Of a DNA stretch of 10,719 nt, positions 5,792-10,719 are shown in pieces. The notes beneath the pieces were generated by a model. That model had not been told where the DNA came from and did not search any database. It saw nothing but the letters and a program-made list of their open reading frames with translations. The position numbers and the translations under genes are program-made. Numbering within the stretch: the first letter of the stretch is position 1; each line of letters starts with the position of its first letter. This DNA comes from CAYXRK01 sp964467615 (GTDB lineage Bacteria > Hydrogenedentota > Hydrogenedentia > Hydrogenedentales > GCA-2746185): the NCBI GenBank assembly GCA_964467615.1, contig CAYXRK010000163.1:1-10719 (forward strand), written 5' to 3'.

Positions 5792-7267
5792 TTATGCGAA
5801 TTCGTAGTCTGCGGGGTTGACGGAGCGGGTGCGGCGGCGGTACTCCGTGGTGCGGCCGACCCAGTTGTTGGTGACTTTGTCTTTGGTGCGGTACCAGCTT
5901 CGTTCGACGGTGATCCAGACCATTTTCTTCATGCGGTTTTGGAGCCAATCGTTGTAGGCGGATTGGACGTTTTCGCGCACGTCGAGCCATTTGGCGCTTC
6001 GATCGTTCAGCGCGTTGAGGCAAGAGAGGATGTAGCGGGTCTGGCACTCGATCATGACGATGATGGAGTTGTGGCCGAGGTTGGTGTTGGGGCCATACAT
6101 CATGAAGAAGTTCGGGAAGCCGGTGTGCGTGATACCCAGGTAGGCCTCCGCCCCCTTCTCTTCCCACACCTCGTTTAGCACTCGGCCGGAACGCCCCTGC
6201 ACGCGCATCGGCGTCAGGAAACTCGTGGTCCTGAAGCCTGTGCCGTAGATGAGCACTTCGGCTTCGTGGACTTTCCCGTCGCTCGTCTCGACGCCGTTCG
6301 GGACGATGCGTCTGATGGGTGCCGTCACGATGTTGACATTGTCGCGGTCGTAGGCGTCGTAAATGTCGTCGGAGAAGAGGATGCGTTTCGCGCCCATCGG
6401 ATAGTCCGGCACAAGAACTTTGCGGCGCTCGGGGTCACGTATTTTTTCGTTGATGTAATTGATGGCGTCCTGGTGCGATTTGTTGCGGAGCCATTTCGGC
6501 GTATTCGTGTGCATGAGCGGGTAGAGCAGCACGTCGCCTCGAAACCAGATGCGGAATCGTTGCAGGTTCGTGAACGCGGGGAAGATCGTGCCGATTCGTT
6601 TTTCCAGTTCGGTGTATGGGCGATCGTTCTTGGGCACGATCCAGTTCGCCGTGCGCTGGAATATTGTGAGCCGTTCGACCTTCGGCGCGATTTGCGGGAG
6701 GAATTGCACCGCGCTCGCTCCGTTGCCGATGCACGCGACTTTCTTGCCGTCGAGCGCGACGGAGTGGTCCCATTCAGCCGAATGAAACTTTGCGCCGCGG
6801 AACGTCTCCGCGCCTTCGATGGCCGGGGTGTGTGTGCGGTGAAGCTGACCCACCGCGCAAACGAAGGCGTCGAAGTGTTCGACCGAACCGTCGTCGGTTT
6901 CAACCCGCCACTTGCCGGTGTCTTCGTCGAAGCGGGCGTCGAGGACTTCCTTATTGAACCGGATGTGTGGATACAAGTCGTACTTTTCCGCGCAATACTT
7001 TACGTACTGAAGAATCTCCCGTTGCTCCGACCACTTGTGCGACCAGCGCGGGTTGCGCTCGAACGAGAACGAGTACAGCGCGGAAGGGATGTCGCACTCC
7101 GCGCCGGGGTACGTGTTCTCGCGCCAGGTTCCGCCGATGTCGCTCGCGCGCTCGAAAAGGACGAAGGAGTCGTTGCCGGTTTTCTTGAGATGGATGGCCA
7201 GGCACAACCCGGAAAAGCCGGTGCCGACGATGGCGATGCTGCGGTTGGCCGTTGCTGTGGCGGTCAT
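5792..7267 (-). CDS. FAD/NADPH-dependent Baeyer-Villiger-type monooxygenase
   Basis: A 491-residue class B flavoprotein monooxygenase. It would use FAD, NADPH and O2 to insert oxygen next to a carbonyl, turning ketones into esters or lactones, in the cytoplasm. Motifs in order are the FAD Rossmann GTGFSG (15-20), GGTWRENTYPGAECDIPS (45-62) as in phenylacetone and cyclohexanone monooxygenases, the Baeyer-Villiger fingerprint FRGAKFHSAEWD (156-167, FxGxxxHxxxW[PD]), and a second Rossmann CIGNGASA (179-186) for NADPH. YGTGF (341-345) and YGPNTNLGHNS (391-401) follow. Length is normal for the compact type. The frame is open up to 7402, but the ATG at 7267, with GAGGGA ending 5 bases before it and the FAD motif 15 residues in, is the clear start. 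Substrate cannot be read from sequence. It is divergent from a hydrolase gene 225 bases away. Confidence 0.94.
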   Translation of the reverse strand: MTATATANRSIAIVGTGFSGLCLAIHLKKTGNDSFVLFERASDIGGTWRENTYPGAECDIPSALYSFSFERNPRWSHKWSEQREILQYVKYCAEKYDLYPHIRFNKEVLDARFDEDTGKWRVETDDGSVEHFDAFVCAVGQLHRTHTPAIEGAETFRGAKFHSAEWDHSVALDGKKVACIGNGASAVQFLPQIAPKVERLTIFQRTANWIVPKNDRPYTELEKRIGTIFPAFTNLQRFRIWFRGDVLLYPLMHTNTPKWLRNKSHQDAINYINEKIRDPERRKVLVPDYPMGAKRILFSDDIYDAYDRDNVNIVTAPIRRIVPNGVETSDGKVHEAEVLIYGTGFRTTSFLTPMRVQGRSGRVLNEVWEEKGAEAYLGITHTGFPNFFMMYGPNTNLGHNSIIVMIECQTRYILSCLNALNDRSAKWLDVRENVQSAYNDWLQNRMKKMVWITVERSWYRTKDKVTNNWVGRTTEYRRRTRSVNPADYEFA

Positions 7268-7492
7268 GGATGTCCCTCGTGGTCGCTTCGAGCGGGGAGT
7301 ATATCGCGGCGCGGCGCGGAATGGGAGAGGCGGAATCGAGTGTGAGAGAGATTGGCGCGGTCGAAGAATCGAAAAACGACGTGAGCAACCGCTTCGCAAC
7401 ACTAGAGGCGCCGTTCACCCATTTTCATATATCGCAAGGTCGCCTTGCCTTGATACTATGAGCACCTGCCAAAGTCGATAGGAGTCAAGGTA
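7268..7492. promoter_or_regulatory. Divergent intergenic region between monooxygenase and hydrolase genes
   Basis: These 225 bases must hold the promoters of both divergent genes. An AT-richer patch with TACTAT (7454-7459) lies 33 bases before the hydrolase start and could be a -10 element, but no convincing -35 sequence accompanies it. A tiny frame, ATG at 7458 through MSTCQSR to TAG at 7479-7481, ends inside the hydrolase ribosome binding site. No clear operator palindrome was seen. Confidence 0.3.
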
Positions 7493-8596
7493 ATGGTACG
7501 AATGTTCGCAAGCTATCTTCTCGCCGGTTGCATCGCCACGCTGGCCCACGCCGCGGAAGTCAAAGGACCCGTCACCGAGGAAGGCACGCTCGACGGCGCG
7601 CCGTTCCTGATCGAGGTCCCCGAGAAGTGGAACGGCGGGCTCATCATGTACGCGCACGGCTACGCGGTCGTATACCAAACTCCGCGATACAATCGCTTGA
7701 TCGTCGACATCGGCAAGGCGCAAGGGTTCGCCGTCGCGCAGTCGCTGTACTCGAAGCAAGGCTGGGCCGCCGAGCAAGGCGTGCTCGAGACCGAGGCGCT
7801 CCGACAATACTTCGCCAAGAAATACGGCGAGACCTCCCCAACGATCATCGCCGGACACTCGCAGGGCGCATCGATCACCTTCGAGACTATCGAGCGTTTC
7901 CCCAAGGAGTACGACGGCGCGCTGCCCATGTGCGGAACGCCTGAATCCACGCCCAAGTTCTTCAAGGAACGCATGTTCGACATGCGCATCCTTTTCGACT
8001 ACTACTTCCCCGGCCTGCCCGGTAGCGCCGTCGAGTTTCCCGATGGTCAAGCCACCATGCCAAAGATGCTCGGACGGGCACGGGAACTGGTCGAGGCCGA
8101 TCCCAAGAGGGCCGAGGAATTCATCCGCCTTGTAGATCTGCCCGACGTTCCAACGCTCCCCACCGTCATCGCATTCTGGAGCGAAATCCTGCGCGAGATG
8201 CAGACGCGCGCGGGTGGGAACGCCTTCGACAACCGCGACACGATCTACGCCGGAAGCTCGAACGACGCCGAACTGAACCGCAACGTCCAGCGCTTCGCAG
8301 GCGATCCCAAGGCCATGGAATACGTCAAGGCCTGGGTCACCATAGACGCGCGCATCGAAGACCCCGTGCTTGCCGTGCACACCTTGGTCGACCAACTCAT
8401 CTCCGCCCGCTCGCCGAAGTATTACGAAACCCTGACTGAACTCGCCGGCACGCGCGACAAGTACGTCCAACTATGGGTCGATCGCGTTGGCCACTGCGCA
8501 TTCAGCCCAGAAGAAACTGCCGAAGCCTTGCGGATGTTGGTCGCGTGGATTAAAGACGGTGTCAAGCCCACGCCTGGCGAACTCAAGGGAAAATAG
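7493..8596 (+). CDS. Exported alpha/beta hydrolase (esterase-like)
   Basis: A 367-residue secreted serine hydrolase of the alpha/beta fold. Residues 1-20 are a signal peptide ending ATLAHA-AE. YAHGY (53-57) supplies an oxyanion-hole HG motif, GHSQG (121-125) the nucleophile elbow with S123, and VGHCAF (332-337) the catalytic-type H334; D300 in HTLVDQ is a reasonable acid. The section between about 150 and 290 is a helical cap. The 'GHCxF' histidine motif also appears in secreted esterases of the tannase/feruloyl-esterase and polyester-depolymerase kind, so an esterase acting outside the cytoplasm is likely; the substrate is unknown. AGGAG (7480-7484) lies 8 bases before the ATG; a second ATG at 7502 would shorten the signal peptide. 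It is divergent from the Baeyer-Villiger monooxygenase, whose ester products an esterase could cleave. Confidence 0.87.
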   Translation: MVRMFASYLLAGCIATLAHAAEVKGPVTEEGTLDGAPFLIEVPEKWNGGLIMYAHGYAVVYQTPRYNRLIVDIGKAQGFAVAQSLYSKQGWAAEQGVLETEALRQYFAKKYGETSPTIIAGHSQGASITFETIERFPKEYDGALPMCGTPESTPKFFKERMFDMRILFDYYFPGLPGSAVEFPDGQATMPKMLGRARELVEADPKRAEEFIRLVDLPDVPTLPTVIAFWSEILREMQTRAGGNAFDNRDTIYAGSSNDAELNRNVQRFAGDPKAMEYVKAWVTIDARIEDPVLAVHTLVDQLISARSPKYYETLTELAGTRDKYVQLWVDRVGHCAFSPEETAEALRMLVAWIKDGVKPTPGELKGK

Positions 8597-8641
8597 CCCA
8601 CGTTTGGGAACTCTTCGGGGCGATTCGCGGTTAAAAGAGGA

Positions 8642-8671
8642 GGCCGGGGAGCGGTATCCCTGGCCACTTTT
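8642..8671 (+). terminator. Rho-independent terminator candidate
   Basis: GGCCGGGGA (8642-8650) pairs with TCCCTGGCC (8657-8665) as a 9-bp stem with one G-U pair and a 6-base loop. ACTTTT follows, giving a short T-run at 8668-8671. It lies 45 bases after the hydrolase stop and 31 bases before the YceI start, so it would separate the hydrolase from the next gene cluster or act as a leader attenuator for it. Confidence 0.55.
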
Positions 8672-8702
8672 CGAGGACCAACAGCGTTAAAGGAGTTGCG
8701 TC

Positions 8703-9275
8703 ATGAAGGTGCGTACAAGTCTTATCTTGGCTTTGGCAACAATCGGTGCAATACCCGCCGGTGCGGACACATGGACCGTCGATCCCGTCCATTCAAGTGC
8801 GATCTTCAAGGTCCACCATCTCGGCGCGTCGAACGTCTACGGCGCGATCCCGAAAATATCCGGTACGGTCGATTTCTCCGAAGACCTTTCCTCCGGTGCG
8901 GTGGATGTGTCGATTGCAGCTGAGAGCGTTACGACGAACAATGGCGCGCGCGACACTCATCTCAAGGGCCCTGACTTTTTCAACGCGAAGGAATTCCCGA
9001 ACATCACGTTCAAGAGCACCGCGTGGAAGAGGACCGGCGACCACACGGCCGATGTGACGGGCGACTTCACCCTTCTTGGCAAGACGGAATCCATCACCGC
9101 CCAGGTGACACACACGGGCACCGGCTCGAATCCGCGCTCGGGCAAACCCATCGTCGGCTTCGAAACGATCTTCGAGATCGACCGAACGAAGTTCGGAATG
9201 AACTATGGCGTCGCCGAAACCGGTGGCGTCGGCAAAGAAGTGATGATCATATTCGCCGTGGAATGCGGCAAATAA
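8703..9275 (+). CDS. YceI-family exported lipid-binding protein
   Basis: A 190-residue protein of the YceI family, a lipocalin-like beta barrel that binds polyisoprenoid or other lipophilic molecules outside the cytoplasm. A signal peptide covers about 1-21 (cleavage after IPAGA). The mature protein opens with TWTVDPVHSSAIFKVHHLG, the family hallmark, and continues with GTVDFSEDLSSGAVDVSI, a DTHLKGPDFFNAKEFPNITF block and the C-terminal FGMNYGV segment. Length is that of the usual exported form. AAAGGAG (8689-8695) lies 7 bases before the ATG, one of the best ribosome binding sites in the window. The next gene starts 13 bases after the stop, so the two are probably co-transcribed. The native ligand is unknown. 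Confidence 0.96.
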   Translation: MKVRTSLILALATIGAIPAGADTWTVDPVHSSAIFKVHHLGASNVYGAIPKISGTVDFSEDLSSGAVDVSIAAESVTTNNGARDTHLKGPDFFNAKEFPNITFKSTAWKRTGDHTADVTGDFTLLGKTESITAQVTHTGTGSNPRSGKPIVGFETIFEIDRTKFGMNYGVAETGGVGKEVMIIFAVECGK

Positions 9276-9288
9276 CACCGGACGAAAC

Positions 9289-10158
9289 ATGAAGGTCATC
9301 GCGCCCGTCCTGGTACCCGCGGCACTGGCGGGCGCGATGCTTTTGGCCGCGTGGGGACCTTGGGCGCGTGCCGCTCCCGAACGGCGTGGCTGGGGCGGCG
9401 TCCTCGCGCTCATGTTCGCGTTCGCCTCGGGATACATCGCGCTCGTCGGCGCTCCCGAATTCCCTCCCGTTGGCGCCCGAGAAACCCTATTCTGGGCCGT
9501 CGCCTTTTCTGCCCTGCTCGCGGGCGCCGAATGGATCTGGGGCATTAATGCCGCCGTCTCGTTAACCGTTCGATTTCTCGCCAGCGCGCTCATCGTCTGG
9601 TTCGTTTTCGCATCGCTCCGCAAAAATTCCTGGAGTGGGAGAGAGGCTGCCTTCTGGGTTGGCGGTATCGCGGCCGTGACCGCAAGCCTCGCCCAACTCG
9701 TGGATCGCGCGGCCCAACGCGATCCCGGTCCATGGCTCCCGGCGACACTATGGCTCATCTGCAGCGTCGCGGCAGTCGCGATGTTTCTCGGTTCGACCGC
9801 ACTCATGGCCCAGTTGTGCGGCGCACTCGCCGCCGCATTCGGTGCTGCGGGCGTTCTGGCAATATGGAAGCGCGATCTCTCCCTTGCACGAGGCGGAATC
9901 ACCGTATTCATTACGGCCTACGCGGGCCTGCTCTGGCAGGCGCACTTCTACGCCGAGTTGCCGTTGCAGTCAGTGCAAATGCTCTGCCTCGCGCCCCTTG
10001 CTGTCGTAGTAGTTCCCATTTATTCCGCCCAACCCCTCACACCGTGGAAACGCTGGGTCATACAACTTTCCATCGCTTCCGTTCCACTCATCCTCGCGCT
10101 CGCCATCGCCTACAGAACCTATCGCCAAAATCAATCCGCCGACGAATATGTCTACTGA
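9289..10158 (+). CDS. Polytopic membrane protein of unknown function
   Basis: A 289-residue protein with about ten hydrophobic segments: near 5-23, 36-54, 68-85, 88-107, 121-138, 147-165, 168-189, 199-214, 224-242 and 253-274. The C-terminus is a short polar tail. No transporter or enzyme motif is recognisable, and the charged residues are confined to loops. It follows the YceI gene by 13 bases with only a weak ribosome binding site (GGACG), and its stop overlaps the next start by 11 bases (10148-10158), which suggests translational coupling along one operon. Two long antisense frames overlap its 5' half and its middle, but hydrophobic periodicity and operon spacing support this frame. Confidence 0.8.
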   Translation: MKVIAPVLVPAALAGAMLLAAWGPWARAAPERRGWGGVLALMFAFASGYIALVGAPEFPPVGARETLFWAVAFSALLAGAEWIWGINAAVSLTVRFLASALIVWFVFASLRKNSWSGREAAFWVGGIAAVTASLAQLVDRAAQRDPGPWLPATLWLICSVAAVAMFLGSTALMAQLCGALAAAFGAAGVLAIWKRDLSLARGGITVFITAYAGLLWQAHFYAELPLQSVQMLCLAPLAVVVVPIYSAQPLTPWKRWVIQLSIASVPLILALAIAYRTYRQNQSADEYVY

Positions 10159-10555
10159 CTCCACAACCGGCTCCGACATCCTCCGCCATTTCTCCAACTC
10201 CGTCGAAGCCGATCTCGCCCGCACCCGTCTCCAGGCCGACGGCATTCACGCGACGGTTCAAAAAACCAGCCGCTATCGCGCCATGTCAGGCGGCGGCTAC
10301 ATTCTGCGCGTACCGCATCATGAGATCGCCCATGCCCAGGAAATTATCGGCCCCATCAATCGCGCAATCGACATGGACGAGTACGTCGACGCGAACGACG
10401 AGAGTTATCGGCGCTGTCCCAAGTGCCGCTCGGTGAACGTGGAAGTTGTCCCTCTGACACCCGGCCAACGCCGCACGGTGCTGATGACGCTCGGTTTGGC
10501 GTTTCCGTTTGTAAAGCGGTGCCACGTATGCACAAGATGTTCAGTCGAGTGGTAA
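10148..10555 (+). CDS. DUF2007-like protein with C-terminal zinc ribbon
   Basis: A 135-residue protein. The N-terminal half resembles the DUF2007 'putative signal-transducing' domain: HFSNSVEADLARTRLQADGI (14-33), typical of its helix that follows a short strand, then GGGYILRVPHHEIAHAQEII (48-67). The C-terminal half holds CPKC (90-93) and CHVCTRC (125-131), a pattern that fits a zinc ribbon; between them lies a mildly hydrophobic stretch (110-122). The start overlaps the upstream membrane gene by 11 bases without its own clear ribosome binding site, so translation is probably coupled. Some DUF2007 proteins are fused to zinc ribbons in this way; their biochemical function is not established. 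It may regulate or accompany the membrane protein, which is inference from position only. Confidence 0.8.
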   Translation: MSTDSTTGSDILRHFSNSVEADLARTRLQADGIHATVQKTSRYRAMSGGGYILRVPHHEIAHAQEIIGPINRAIDMDEYVDANDESYRRCPKCRSVNVEVVPLTPGQRRTVLMTLGLAFPFVKRCHVCTRCSVEW

Positions 10556-10604
10556 TCCCATAGACTTTTGAACTAATGTTTCGAAAACAGGAAAGGATCC
10601 ATCC

Positions 10605-10719
10605 ATGAAGTACGTACTATGCAGCCTTGTAGTGTTGTTGGGCGCGGCCTTTGCCGCTGACATCGAGACCGTGCCCGCGGGCTCCGGCGCGGCCGACGCG
10701 CTCAAGAATTCCCCGCGCC
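10605..10719 (+). CDS. N-terminus of a secreted protein (partial, 3' end outside window)
   Basis: The ATG at 10605 follows GAAAGGA (10591-10597) with a 7-base spacer and opens a frame to the window edge, 38 full codons. The first 18 residues form a clear signal peptide: basic MKY, a hydrophobic core CSLVVLLGAAF, then an A-A cleavage site before DIETVPAGS. The mature part is too short to identify. It lies 49 bases after the zinc-ribbon gene on the same strand and may be a later gene of that cluster or an independent unit. Confidence 0.85.
   Translation, partial: MKYVLCSLVVLLGAAFAADIETVPAGSGAADALKNSPR

Noticed and set aside
6266..7345. 359-codon open frame antisense to the monooxygenase
   Set aside because: High-GC codon bias opens the opposite frame. 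The translation is Val/Asp/Arg-rich without motifs, while the minus-strand frame carries all flavoprotein signatures.
7415..8470. 351-codon open frame antisense to the hydrolase
   Set aside because: The plus-strand frame has a signal peptide, GHSQG and a good ribosome binding site; the antisense product resembles nothing known.
8793..9911. 372-codon minus-strand frame spanning YceI and the membrane gene
   Set aside because: It overlaps two supported genes, and its product is Ala/Arg/Pro-rich and unstructured in appearance.
9732..10436. 234-codon plus-strand frame overlapping the membrane and zinc-ribbon genes
   Set aside because: It is out of frame with both supported genes and is rich in Arg/Ser/Pro/Thr typical of a shifted high-GC frame.

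Overview
The window reads as a chromosomal stretch of a high-GC, Gram-negative-type bacterium. The evidence is a type IV pilus retraction ATPase, several proteins with cleavable signal peptides, a YceI protein and an ECF sigma factor operon. A 21-base palindrome of the 'GCATGGGCT...AGCCCATGC' kind recalls, from memory only, a small dispersed repeat common in Planctomycetota/Verrucomicrobiota/Hydrogenedentota-like genomes. That lineage is a guess. No RNA gene, insertion sequence or CRISPR array was seen.

Layout. Positions 1-1213 (+): the tail of an unidentified gene, then a complete pilT. Positions 1247-3134 (-): a three-gene operon of ECF sigma factor, predicted membrane anti-sigma factor and a four-helix membrane protein, read from a promoter with an ECF-type sequence. 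Positions 3244-3564 (-): a very short FlgC-like flagellar rod-type protein with no other flagellar gene in view. Positions 3677-3881 (-): a DUF433 antitoxin-type gene broken by a one-base frameshift. Positions 3934-5663 (-): a two-gene unit of lower GC, made of an all-helical protein with an Rx5H (HEPN-like) motif followed by a SIR2-family NAD-binding protein. Positions 5763-5783: the palindromic repeat. Positions 5792-7267 (-): a Baeyer-Villiger-type flavin monooxygenase. Divergent from it, at 7493-8596 (+), is an exported alpha/beta hydrolase. A hairpin terminator candidate separates this from a second + strand cluster: a YceI protein, a roughly ten-helix membrane protein, a DUF2007-like/zinc-ribbon protein, and the start of another secreted protein cut by the window edge.

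How the genes may work together. The sigma/anti-sigma/membrane trio is a standard autoregulated envelope-signalling unit. The monooxygenase and hydrolase could be metabolically linked (ketone to ester to acid plus alcohol), although the hydrolase looks exported.

The strongest candidate for something undescribed is the SIR2 plus HEPN-like pair. It looks like a compact NAD-depleting defence or toxin-antitoxin-like module: the two genes are 26 bases apart on one strand, their composition differs from the surroundings, and they sit beside a decayed antitoxin-type gene and a dispersed repeat. Its function is inferred, not shown.
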